Below, one piece after another: positions 14,003 through 28,900 of a stretch of 64,000 nucleotides of DNA. The notes under the pieces were generated by a model, which was not told the DNA's origin, made no database searches, and saw only the letters and a program-made list of their open reading frames with translations. Every line of letters begins with the position of its first letter. The first letter of the stretch is position 1. A program made the translations under genes and the position numbers. The stretch lies in contig JAQISU010000081.1 in assembly GCA_029339505.1 (NCBI GenBank), forward strand, positions 19,626,501 through 19,690,500. The letters run 5' to 3'. The DNA is from Unio delphinus. Lineage: Eukaryota > Mollusca > Bivalvia > Unionida > Unionidae.

Positions 14003-16792
14003 TGTATCATAATATAACCGTCTTCATTGACTTCACTTCATGTAGAATTCAATATCATAATATGACTGTCTTCATTGAATTCATGTAGAATTCAGTTATC
14101 ATAATATGACTGTCTTCATTGACTTCATGTAGAATTCAATTATCATAATATGACTGTCTTCATTGACTTCATGTAGAATTCAATTAACATAATATGACTG
14201 TCTACATTGACTTCATGTAGAATTCAATATCATAATATGACTGTCTTCATTGACTTCATGTAGAATTCAGTTATCATAATAATACTGTCTTCATTGACTT
14301 CATGTATCATAATATAACTGTCTTCATTGACTTGACTTCATGTAGAATTCAATTATCATAATATGACTGTCTTTATTGACTTCATGTAGAATTCAATTAT
14401 CATGATATGACTGTCTTCATTGACTTCATGTAGAATTCAATTATCATAATATGACTGTCTTCATTGACTTCATGTAGAATTCAATTATCATAATATGACT
14501 GTCTTCATTGACTTCATGTAGAATTCAATTAACATAATATGACTGTCTTCATTGACTTCATGTAGAATTCAGTTATCATAATAATACTGTCTTCATTGAC
14601 TTCATGTAGAATTCAGTTATCATAATATGACTGTCTTCATTGACTTCATGTGTAGAATTCAGTTATCATAATAATACTGTCTTCATTGACTTCATGTAGA
14701 ATTCAATATCATAATATGACTGTCTTCATTGACTTCATGTAGAATTCAATTATCATAATAATACTGTCTTCATTGACTTCATGTAGAATTCAATTATCGT
14801 AATATGACTGTCTTCATTGACTTCATGTAGAATTCAGTTGTCATAATAATACTGTCTTCATTGACTTCATGTAGAATTCAATTATCAGAATATGACTCTC
14901 TTCATTGACTTCATGTAGAATTCAATTATCATAATAATACTGTCTTCATTGACTTCATGTAGAATTCAATTATCATAATAATACGGTCTTCATTGACTTC
15001 ATGTAGAATTCAATTATCATAATATGACTGTCTTCATTGACTTCATGCAGAATTCAATTATCATTATATGACTGTCTTCATTGACTTCATATAGAATTCA
15101 GTTATCATAATACGACTGTCTTCATTGACTTCATGTAGAATTCAGTTATCATAATACGACTGTCTTCATTGACTTTATGTAGAATTCAGTTATCATAAAA
15201 TGACTGTCTTCATTGACTTCATGTAGAATTCAATTATCATAATACGACTGTCTTCATTGACTTCATGTAGAATTCAGTTATCATAATATGACTGTCGTCA
15301 TTGACTTCATGTAGAATTCAATTATCATAATAATACTGTCTTCATTGACTTCATGTAGAATTCAATTATCATAATATGACTGTCTTCATTGACTTCATGT
15401 ATCATAATATAACCGTCTTCATTGACTTCACTTCATGTAGAATTCAATATCATAATATGACTGTCTTCATTGAATTCATGTAGAATTCAGTTATCATAAT
15501 ATGACTGTCTTCATTGACTTCATGTAGAATTCAATTATCATAATATGACTGTCTTCATTGACTTCATGTAGAATTCAATTAACATAATATGACTGTCTAC
15601 ATTGACTTCATGTAGAATTCAATATCATAATATGACTGTCTTCATTGACTTCATGTAGAATTCAGTTATCATAATAATACTGTCTTCATTGACTTCATGT
15701 ATCATAATATAACTGTCTTCATTGACTTGACTTCATGTAGAATTCAATTATCATAATATGACTGTCTTTATTGACTTCATGTAGAATTCAATTATCATGA
15801 TATGACTGTCTTCATTGACTTCATGTAGAATTCAATTATCATAATATGACTGTCTTCATTGACTTCATGTAGAATTCAATTATCATAATATGACTGTCTT
15901 CATTGACTTTATGTAGAATTCAATTATTATAATAATACTGTTTTCATTGAATTCATGTAGAATTCAATTATCATAATATGACTGTCTTCATTGACTTCAT
16001 TTAGAATTCAATTATCAAAATATGACTGTCTTCATTGACTTCATGTAGAATTCAATTATCATAATAATACTGTCTTCATTGACTTCATGTAGAATTCAAT
16101 ATCATAATATGACTGTCTTCATTGACTTCATGTAGAATTCAATATCATAATATGACTGTCTTCATTGACTTCATGTAGAATTCAATTATCATAATATGAC
16201 TGTCTTCATTGACTTCATGTAGAATTCAATTAACATAATATGACTGTCTTCATTGACTTCGTGTAGAATTCAGTTATCATAATATGACTGTCTTCATTGA
16301 CTTCATGTAGAATTCAATTAACATAATATGACTGTTTTCATTGACTTCATGTAGAATTCAGTTATCATAATAATACTGTCTTCATTGACTTCATGTAGAA
16401 TTCACTTAACATAATATGACTGTCTTCATTGACTTCATGTAGAATTCAGTTATCATAATATGACTGTCTTCATTGACTTCATGTAGAATTCAATTAACAT
16501 AATATGACTGTTTTCATTGACTTCATGTAGAATTCAGTTATCATAATAATACGGTCTTCATTGACTTCATGTAGAATTCAACTAACATAATATGACTGTC
16601 TTTATTGACTTCATGTAGAATTCAATTAACATAATATGACTGTCTTCATTGACTTCATGTAGAATTCAATTATCATAATATGACTGTCTTCATTGACTTC
16701 ATGTAGAATTCAATTAACATAATATGACTGTCTTCATTGACTTCGTGTAGAATTCAGTTATCATAATATGACTGTCTTCATTGACTTCATGT
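14003..16792 (+). repeat. 1395-bp tandem duplication within left array
   Basis: The short unit carrying ATAACCGTCTTCATTGAC starts at 14003 and again at 15398 (1395 bp), with the same order of variant monomers before each. A comparable spacing of 1392 bp separates the related short units at 24579 and 25971. The right boundary is only an estimate, because the two copies diverge after the duplicated part. Confidence 0.65.
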
Positions 16793-18110
16793 AGAATTCA
16801 ATTAACATAATATGACTCTTTTCATTGACTTTATGTAGAATTCAGTTATCATAATAATACTGTCTTCATTGACTTCATGTAGAATTCAATTAACATAATA
16901 TGACTGTCTTTATTGACTTCATGTAGAATTCAATTAACATAATATGACTGTCTTCATTGACTTCATGTAGAATTCAATTATCATAATATGACTGTCTTCA
17001 TTGACTTCATGTAGAATTCAGTTATCATAATAATACTGTCTTCATTGACTTCATGTAGAATTCAATTATCAAAATATGACTGTCTTCATTGACTTCATGT
17101 AGAATTCAATATCATAATATAACTGTCTTCATTGACTTCATGTAGAATTCAATATCATAATATGACTGTCTTCATTGACTTCATGAAGAATTCAATTATC
17201 ATAATATGACTGTCTTCATTGACTTCATGTAGAATTCAATTAACATAATATGACTGTCTTCATTGACTTCATGTAGAATTCAGTTATCATAATAATACTG
17301 TCTTCATTGACTTCATGTAGAATTCAGTTATCATAATATGACTGTCTTCATTGACTTCATGTGTAGAATTCAGTTATCATAATAATACTGTCTTCATTGA
17401 CTTCATGTGTAGAATTCAATATCATAATATGACTGTCTTCATTGACTTCATGTAGAATTCAATTATCATAATAATACTGTCTTCATTGACTTCATGTAGA
17501 ATTCAATTATCGTAATATGACTGTCTTCATTGACTTCATGTAGAATTCAGTTGTCATAATAATACTGTCTTCATTGACTTCATGTAGAATTCAATTATCA
17601 GAATATGACTCTCTTCATTGACTTCATGTAGAATTCAATTATCATAATAATACTGTCTTCATTGACTTCATGTAGAATTCAATTATCATAATAATACGGT
17701 CTTCATTGACTTCATGTAGAATTCAATTATCATAATATGACTGTCTTCATTGACTTCATGCAGAATTCAATTATCATTATATGACTGTCTTCATTGACTT
17801 CATGTAGAATTCAGTTATCATAATACGACTGTCTTCATTGACTTCATGTAGAATTTAGTTATCATAATACGACTGTCTTCATTGACTTTATGTAGAATTC
17901 AGTTATCATAAAATGACTGTCTTCATTGACTTCATGTAGAATTCAATTATCATAATACGACTGTCTTCATTGACTTCATGTAGAATTCAGTTATCATAAT
18001 ATGACTGTCGTCATTGACTTCATGTAGAATTCAATTATCATAATAATACTGTCTTCATTGACTTCATGTAGAATTCAATTATCATAATATGACTGTCTTC
18101 ATTGACTTCA
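15398..18110 (+). repeat. Copy 1 of a 6.47-kb super-repeat
   Basis: Markers at 15398 (short ACCGTCTT unit), 16570 (AACTAAC unit) and 18111 (short ACCGTCTT unit) reappear at 21869, 23040 and 24579, with offsets 6471, 6470 and 6468. The variant order between the markers is closely conserved, so this stretch is one copy of a segment duplicated at about 6.47 kb. Confidence 0.8.
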
Positions 18111-21100
18111 TGTATCATAATATAACCGTCTTAATTGACTTCACTTCATGTAGAATTCAATATCATAATATGACTGTCTTCATTGAATTCATGTAGAATT
18201 CAGTTATTATAATATGACTGTCTTCATTGACTTCATGTAGAATTCAATTATCATAATATGACTGTTTTCATTGACTTCATGTAGAATTCAGTTATCATAA
18301 TAATACTGTCTTCATTGACTTCATGTAGAATTCAATTAACATAATATGACTGTCTTTATTGACTTCATGTAGAATTCAATTAACATAATATGACTGTCTT
18401 TATTGACTTCATGTAGAATTCAATTATCATAATATGACTGTCTTCATTGACTTCATGTAGAATTCAATTAACATAATATGACTGTCTTCATTGACTTCGT
18501 GTAGAATTCAGTTATCATAATATGACTGTCTTCATTGACTTCATGTAGAATTCAATTATCATAATATGATTGTCTTCATTGACTTCATGTAGAATTCAGT
18601 TATCATAATAATACTGTCTTCATTGACTTCATGGAGAATTCAATTATCATAATATGACTGTCTTCATTGACTTCATGTAGAATTCAATATCATGATATAA
18701 CTGTCTTCATTTACTTCATGTAGAATTCAATTATCAAAATATGACTGTCTTCATTGACTTCATGTAGAATTCAATATCATGATATAACTGTCTTCATTGA
18801 CTTCATGTAGAATTCAATATCATAATATGACTGTCTTCATTGACTTCATGTAGAATTCAATTATCATAATATGACTGTCTTCATTGACTTCATGTAGAAT
18901 TCAATATCATAATATCACTGTCTTCATTGACTTCATGTAGAATTCAATTATCATAATATAACTGTCTTCATTTACTTCATGTAGAATTCAATTATCAAAA
19001 TATGACTGTCTTCATTGACTTCATGCAGAATTCAATATCATGATATAACTGTCTTCATTGACTTCATGTAGAATTCAATATCATAATATAACTGTCTTCA
19101 TTGACTTCATGTAGAATTCAATATCATAATATGACTGTCTTCATTGTCTTCATGTAGAATTCAATTATCATTATATGACTGTCTTCATTGACTTCATGTA
19201 GAATTTAATTATCATAATATGACTGTCTTAATTGACTTCATGTAGAATTCAATATCATGATATAACTGTCTTCATTGACTTCATGTAGAATTCAATATCA
19301 TAATATGACTGTCTTCATTGACTTCATGTAGAATTCAATATCATGATATAACTGTCTTCATTGACTTCATGTAGAATTCAATATCATAATATGACTGTCT
19401 TCATTGACTTCATGTAGAATTCAATTAACATAATATGACTGTCTTCATTGACTTCGTGTAGAATTCAGTTATCATAATATGACTGTCTTCATTGACTTCA
19501 TGTAGAATTCAATTAACATAATATGACTGTTTTCATTGACTTTATGTAGAATTCAGTTATCATAATAATACTGTCTTCATTGACTTCATGTAGAATTCAA
19601 TTAACATAATATGACTGTCTTTATTGACTTCATGTAGAATTCAATTAACATAATATGACTGTCTTCATTGACTTCATGTAGAATTCAATTATCATAATAT
19701 GACTGTCTTCATTGACTTCATGTAGAATTCAATATCATAATATAACTGTCTTCATTGACTTCATGTAGAATTCAATATCATAATATGACTGTCTTCATTG
19801 ACTTCATGTAGAATTCAATTATCATAATATGACTGTCTTCATTGACTTCATGTAGAATTCAATTAACATAATATGACTGTCTTCATTGACTTCATGTAGA
19901 ATTCAGTTATCATAATAATACTGTCTTCATTGACTTCATGTAGAATTCAGTTATCATAATATGACTGTCTTCATTGACTTCATGTGTAGAATTCAGTTAT
20001 CATAATAATACTGTCTTCATTGACTTCATGTAGAATTCAATATCATAATATGACTGTCTTCATTGACTTCATGTAGAATTCAATTATCATAATAATACTG
20101 TCTTCATTGACTTCATGTAGAATTCAATTATCGTAATATGACTGTCTTCATTGACTTCATGTAGAATTCAGTTGTCATAATGATACTGTCTTCATTGACT
20201 TCATGTAGAATTCAATTAACATAATATGACTGTCTTCATTGACTTCATGTAGAATTCAATATCATAATATAACTGTCTTCATTGACTTCATGTAGAATTC
20301 AATTATCATAATATAACTGTCTTCATTTACTTCATGTAGAATTCAATTATCAAAATATGACTGTCTTCATTGACTTCATGTAGAATTCAATATCATGATA
20401 TAACTGTCTTCATTAACTTCATGTAGAATTCAATATCATGATATAACTGTCTTCATTGACTTCATGTAGAATTCAATATCATAATATGACTGTCTTCATT
20501 GACTTCATGTAGAATTCAATATCATGATATAACTGTCTTCATTGACTTCATGTAGAATTCAATATCATAATATGACTGTCTTCATTGACTTCATGTAGAA
20601 TTCAATTAACATAATATGACTGTCTTCATTGACTTCGTGTAGAATTCAATTAACATAATATGACTGTTTTCATTGACTTTATGTAGAATTCAGTTATCAT
20701 AATAATACTGTCTTCATTGACTTCATGTAGAATTTAATTAACATAATATGACTGTCTTTATTGACTTCATGTAGAATTCAATTAACATAATATGACTGTC
20801 TTCATTGACTTCATGTAGAATTCAAATATCATAATATGACTGTCTTCATTGACTTCATGTAGAATTCAATATCATAATATAACTGTCTTCATTGACTTCA
20901 TGTAGAATTCAATATCATAATATGACTGTCTTCACTGACTTCATGTAGAATTCAATTATCATAATATGACTGTCTTCATTGACTTCATGTAGAATTCAAT
21001 TAACATAATATGACTGTCTTCATTGACTTCATGTAGAATTCAGTTATCATAATAATACTGTCTTCATTGACTTCATGTAGAATTCAGTTATCATAATATG

Positions 21101-21868
21101 ACTGTCTTCATTGACTTCATGTGTAGAATTCAGTTATCATAATAATACTGTCTTCATTGACTTCATGTAGAATTCAATATCATAATATGACTGTCTTCAT
21201 TGACTTCATGTAGAATTCAATTATCATAATAATACTGGCTTCATTGACTTCATGTAGAATTCAATTATCGTAATATGACTGTCTTCATTGACTTCATGTA
21301 GAATTCAGTTGTCATAATAATACTGTCTTCATTGACTTCATGTAGAATTCAATTATCAGAATATGACTCTCTTCATTGACTTCATGTAGAATTCAATTAT
21401 CATAATAATACTGTCTTCATTGACTTCATGTAGAATTCAATTATCATAATAATACGGTCTTCATTGACTTCATGTAGAATTCAATTATCATAATATGACT
21501 GTCTTCATTGACTTCATGCAGAATTCAATTATCATTATATGACTGTCTTCATTGACTTCATATAGAATTCAGTTATCATAATACGACTGTCTTCATTGAC
21601 TTCATGTAGAATTCAGTTATCATAATACGACTGTCTTCATTGACTTTATGTAGAATTCAGTTATTATAAAATGACTGTCTTCATTGACTTCATGTAGAAT
21701 TCAATTATCATAATACGACTGTCTTCATTGACTTCATGTAGAATTCAGTTATCATAATATGACTGTCGTCATTGACTTCATGTAGAATTCAATTATCATA
21801 ATAATACTGTCTTCATTGACTTCATGTAGAATTCAATTATCATAATATGACTGTCTTCATTGACTTCA

Positions 21869-24578
21869 TGTATCATAATATAACCGTCTTCATTGACTTC
21901 ACTTCATGTAGAATTCAATATCATAATATGACTGTCTTCATTGAATTCATGTAGAATTCAGTTATCATAATATGACTGTCTTCATTGACTTCATGTAGAA
22001 TTCAATTATCATAATATGACTGTCTTCATTGACTTCATGTAGAATTCAATTAACATAATATGACTGTCTACATTGACTTCATGTAGAATTCAATATCATA
22101 ATATGACTGTCTTCATTGACTTCATGTAGAATTCAGTTATCATAATAATACTGTCTTCATTGACTTCATGTATCATAATATAACTGTCTTCATTGACTTG
22201 ACTTCATGTAGAATTCAATTATCATAATATGACTGTCTTTATTGACTTCATGTAGAATTCAATTATCATGATATGACTGTCTTCATTGACTTCATGTAGA
22301 ATTCAATTATCATAATATGACTGTCTTCATTGACTTCATGTAGAATTCAATTATCATAATATGACTGTCTTCATTGACTTCATGTAGAATTCAATTATTA
22401 TAATAATACTGTTTTCATTGAATTCATGTAGAATTCAATTATCATAATATGACTGTCTTCATTGACTTCATTTAGAATTCAATTATCAAAATATGACTGT
22501 CTTCATTGACTTCATGTAGAATTCAATTATCATAATAATACTGTCTTATTGACTTCATGTACAATTCAATATCATAATATGACTGTCTTCATTGACTTCA
22601 TGTAGAATTCAATATCATAATATGACTGTCTTCATTGACTTCATGTAGAATTCAATTATCATAATATGACTGTCTTCATTGACTTCATGTAGAATTCAAT
22701 TAACATAATATGACTGTCTTCATTGACTTCGTGTAGAATTCAGTTATCATAATATGACTGTCTTCATTGACTTCATGTAGAATTCAATTAACATAATATG
22801 ACTGTTTTCATTGACTTCATGTAGAATTCAGTTATCATAATAATACTGTCTTCATTGACTTCATGTAGAATTCACTTAACATAATATGACTGTCTTCATT
22901 GACTTCATGTAGAATTCAGTTATCATAATATGACTGTCTTCATTGACTTCATGTAGAATTCAATTAACATAATATGACTGTTTTCATTGACTTCATGTAG
23001 AATTCAGTTATCATAATAATACGGTCTTCATTGACTTCATGTAGAATTCAACTAACATAATATGACTGTCTTTATTGACTTCATGTAGAATTCAATTAAC
23101 ATAATATGACTGTCTTCATTGACTTCATGTAGAATTCAATTATCATAATATGACTGTCTTCATTGACTTCATGTAGAATTCAATTAACATAATATGACTG
23201 TCTTCATTGACTTCGTGTAGAATTCAGTTATCATAATATGACTGTCTTCATTGACTTCATGTAGAATTCAATTAACATAATATGACTCTTTTCATTGACT
23301 TTATGTAGAATTCAGTTATCATAATAATACTGTCTTCATTGACTTCATGTAGAATTCAATTAACATAATATGACTGTCTTTATTGACTTCATGTAGAATT
23401 CAATTAACATAATATGACTGTCTTCATTGACTTCATGTAGAATTCAATTATCATAATATGACTGTCTTCATTGACTTCATGTAGAATTCAGTTATCATAA
23501 TAATACTGTCTTCATTGACTTCATGTAGAATTCAATTATCAAAATATGACTGTCTTCATTGACTTCATGTAGAATTCAATATCATAATATAACTGTCTTC
23601 ATTGACTTCATGTAGAATTCAATATCATAATATGACTGTCTTCATTGACTTCATGTAGAATTCAATTATCATAATATGACTGTCTTCATTGACTTCATGT
23701 AGAATTCAATTAACATAATATGTCTGTCTTCATTGACTTCATGTAGAATTCAGTTATCATAATAATACTGTCTTCATTGACTTCATGTAGAATTCAGTTA
23801 TCATAATATGACTGTCTTCATTGACTTCATGTGTAGAATTCAGTTATCATAATAATACTGTCTTCATTGACTTCATGTAGAATTCAATATCATAATATGA
23901 CTGTCTTCATTGACTTCATGTAGAATTCAATTATCATAATAATACTGTCTTCATTGACTTCATGTAGAATTCAATTATCGTAATATGACTGTCTTCATTG
24001 ACTTCATGTAGAATTCAGTTGTCATAATAATACTGTCTTCATTGACTTCATGTAGAATTCAATTATCAGAATATGACTCTCTTCATTGACTTCATGTAGA
24101 ATTCAATTATCATAATAATACTGTCTTCATTGACTTCATGTAGAATTCAATTATCATAATAATACGGTCTTCATTGACTTCATGTAGAATTCAATTATCA
24201 TAATATGACTGTCTTCATTGACTTCATGCAGAATTCAATTATCATTATATGACTGTCTTCATTGACTTCATGTAGAATTCAGTTATCATAATACGACTGT
24301 CTTCATTGACTTCATGTAGAATTCAGTTATCATAATACGACTGTCTTCATTGACTTTATGTAGAATTCAGTTATCATAAAATGACTGTCTTCATTGACTT
24401 CATGTAGAATTCAATTATCATAATACGACTGTCTTCATTGACTTCATGTAGAATTCAGTTATCATAATATGACTGTCGTCATTGACTTCATGTAGAATTC
24501 AATTATCATAATAATACTGTCTTCATTGACTTCATGTAGAATTCAATTATCATAATATGACTGTCTTCATTGACTTCA
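21869..24578 (+). repeat. Copy 2 of a 6.47-kb super-repeat
   Basis: Partner of 15398-18110. Both copies share a derived unit in which GACTGTTTTC has become GACTCTTTTC (near 16815 and 23285), so they are recent copies of each other. A deletion of 2 bases within CTGTCTTATTGAC near 22545 occurs just downstream in this copy of the wider duplicated region. Confidence 0.8.
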
Positions 24579-25970
24579 TGTATCATAATATAACCGTCTT
24601 AATTGACTTCACTTCATGTAGAATTCAATATCATAATATGACTGTCTTCATTGAATTCATGTAGAATTCAGTTATTATAATATGACTGTCTTCATTGACT
24701 TCATGTAGAATTCAATTATCATAATATGACTGTCTTCATTGACTTCATGTAGAATTCAATTAACATAATATGACTGTCTACATTGACTTCATGTAGAATT
24801 CAATATCATAATATGACTGTCTTCATTGACTTCATGTAGAATTCAGTTATCATAATAATACTGTCTTCATTGACTTCATGTATCATAATATAACTGTCTT
24901 CATTGACTTGACTTCATGTAGAATTCAATTATGATAATATGACTGTCTTTATTGACTTCATGTAGAATTCAATTATCATGATATGACTGTCTTCATTGAC
25001 TTCATGTAGAATTCAATTATCATAATATGACTGTCTTCATTGACTTCATGTAGAATTCAATTATCATAATAATACTGTTTTCATTGAATTCATGTAGAAT
25101 TCAATTATCATAATATGACTGTCTTCATTGACTTCATTTAGAATTCAATTATCAAAATATGACTGTCTTCATTGACTTCATGTAGAATTCAATTATCATA
25201 ATAATACTGTCTTCATTGACTTCATGTAGAATTCAATATCATAATATGACTGTCTTCATTGACTTCATGTAGAATTTAATATCATAATATGACTGTCTTC
25301 ATTGACTTCATGTAGAATTCAATTATCATAATAATACTGTCTTCATTGACTTCATGTAGAATTCAATTATCGTAATATGACTGTCTTCATTGACTTCATG
25401 TAGAATTCAGTTGTCATAATAATACTGTCTTCATTGACTTCATGTAGAATTCAATTATCAGAATATGACTCTCTTCATTGACTTCATGTAGAATTCAATT
25501 ATCATAATAATACTGTCTTCATTGACTTCATGTAGAATTCAATTATCATAATAATACGGTCTTCATTGACTTCATGTAGAATTCAATTATCATAATATGA
25601 CTGTCTTCATTGACTTCATGCAGAATTCAATTATCATTATATGACTGTCTTCATTGACTTCATGTAGAATTCAGTTATCATAATACGACTGTCTTCATTG
25701 ACTTCATGTAGAATTCAGTTATCATAATACGACTGTCTTCATTGACTTTATGTAGAATTCAGTTATCATAAAATGACTGTCTTCATTGACTTCATGTAGA
25801 ATTCAATTATCATAATACGACTGTCTTCATTGACTTCATGTAGAATTCAGTTATCATAATATGACTGTCGTCATTGACTTCATGTAGAATTCAATTATCA
25901 TAATAATACTGTCTTCATTGACTTCATGTAGAATTCAATTATCATAATATGACTGTCTTCATTGACTTCA

Positions 25971-28900
25971 TGTATCATAATATAACCGTCTTAATTGACT
26001 TCACTTCATGTAGAATTCAATATCATAATATGACTGTCTTCATTGAATTCATGTAGAATTCAGTTATTATAATATGACTGTCTTCATTGACTTCATGTAG
26101 AATTCAATTATCATAATATGACTGTCTTCATTGACTTCATGTAGAATTCAATTAACATAATATGACTGTCTACATTGACTTCATGTAGAATTCAATATCA
26201 TAATATGACTGTCTTCATTGACTTCATGTAGAATTCAGTTATCATAATAATACTGTCTTCATTGACTTCATGTATCATAATATAACTGTCTTCATTGACT
26301 TGACTTCATGTAGAATTCAATTATGATAATATGACTGTCTTTATTGACTTCATGTAGAATTCAATTATCATGATATGACTGTCTTCATTGACTTCATGTA
26401 GAATACAATTATCATAATATGACTGTCTTCATTGACTTCATGTAGAATTCAATTATCATAATAATACTGTTTTCATTGAATTCATGTAGAATTCAATTAT
26501 CATAATATGACTGTCTTCATTGACTTCATTTAGAATTCAATTATCAAAATATGACTGTCTTCATTGACTTCATGTAGAATTCAATTATCATAATAATACT
26601 GTCTTCATTGACTTCATGTAGAATTCAATATCATAATATGACTGTCTTCATTGACTTCATGTAGAATTTAATATCATAATATGACTGTCTTCATTGACTT
26701 CATGTAGAATTCAATTATCATAATATGACTGTCTTCATTGACTTCATGTAGAATTCAATTAACATAATATGACTGTCTTCATTGACTTCGTGTAGAATTC
26801 AGTTATCATAATATGACTGTCTTCATTGACTTCATGTAGAATTCAATTAACATAATATGACTGTTTTCATTGACTTCATGTAGAATTCAGTTATCATAAT
26901 AATACTGTCTTCATTGACTTCATGTAGAATTCAATTATCATAATATGACTGTCTTCATTGACTTCATGTAGAATTCAGTTATCATAATATGACTGTCTTC
27001 ATTGACTTCATGTAGAATTCAATTAACATAATATGACTGTTTTCATTGACTTCATGTAGAATTCAGTTATCATAATAATACTGTCTTCATTGACTTCATG
27101 TAGAATTCAATTAACATAATATGACTGTCTTTATTGAGTTCATGTAGAATTCAATTAACATAATATGACTGTCTTTATTGACTTCATGTAGAATTCAATT
27201 ATCATAATATGACTGTCTTCATTGACTTCATGTAGAATTCAATTAACATAATATGACTGTCTTCATTGACTTCGTGTAGAATTCAGTTATCATAATATGA
27301 CTGTCTTCATTGACTTCATGTAGAATTCAATTATCATAATATGATTGTCTTCATTGACTTCATGTAGAATTCAGTTATCATAATAATACTGTCTTCATTG
27401 ACTTCATGGAGAATTCAATTATCATAATATGACTGTCTTCATTGACTTCATGTAGAATTCAATATCATGATATAACTGTCTTCATTTACTTCATGTAGAA
27501 TTCAATTATCAAAATATGACTGTCTTCATTGACTTCATGTAGAATTCAATATCATGATATAACTGTCTTCATTGACTTCATGTAGAATTCAATATCATAA
27601 TATGACTGTCTTCATTGACTTCATGTAGAATTCAATATCATGATATAACTGTCTTCATTTACTTCATGTAGAATTCAATTATCAAAATATGACTGTCTTC
27701 ATTGACTTCATGTAGAATTCAATATCATAATATAACTGTCTTCATTGACTTCATGTAGAATTCAATATCATAATATGACTGTCTTCATTGACTTCATGTA
27801 GAATTCAATTATCATGATATGACTGTCTTCATTGACTTCATGTAGAATTCAATTAACATAATATGACTGTCTTCATTGACTTCATGTAGAATTCAGTTAT
27901 CATAATAATACTGTCTTCATTGACTTCATGTAGAATTCAGTTATCATAATATGACTGTCTTCATTGACTTCATGTGTAGAATTCAGTTATCATAATAATA
28001 CTGTCTTCATTGACTTCATGTAGAATTCAATATCATAATATGACTGTCTTCATTGACTTCATGTAGAATTCAATTATCATAATAATACTGTCTTCATTGA
28101 CTTCATGTAGAATTCAATTATCGTAATATGACTGTCTTCATTGACTTCATGTAGAATTCAGTTGTCATAATAATACTGTCTTCATTGACTTCATGTAGAA
28201 TTCAATTATCAGAATATGACTCTCTTCATTGACTTCATGTAGAATTCAATTATCATAATAATACTGTCTTCATTGACTTCATGTAGAATTCAATTATCAT
28301 AATAATACGGTCTTCATTGACTTCATGTAGAATTCAATTATCATAATATGACTGTCTTCATTGACTTCATGCAGAATTCAATTATCATTATATGACTGTC
28401 TTCATTGACTTCATGTAGAATTCAGTTATCATAATACGACTGTCTTCATTGACTTCATGTAGAATTCAGTTATCATAATACGACTGTCTTCATTGACTTT
28501 ATGTAGAATTCAGTTATCATAAAATGACTGTCTTCATTGACTTCATGTAGAATTCAATTATCATAATACGACTGTCTTCATTGACTTCATGTAGAATTCA
28601 GTTATCATAATATGACTGTCGTCATTGACTTCATGTAGAATTCAATTATCATAATAATACTGTCTTCATTGACTTCATGTAGAATTCAATTATCATAATA
28701 TGACTGTCTTCATTGACTTCATGTATCATAATATAACCGTCTTAATTGACTTCACTTCATGTAGAATTCAATATCATAATATGACTGTCTTCATTGAATT
28801 CATGTAGAATTCAGTTATTATAATATGACTGTCTTCATTGACTTCATGTAGAATTCAATTATCATAATATGACTGTCTTCATTGACTTCATGTAGAATTC

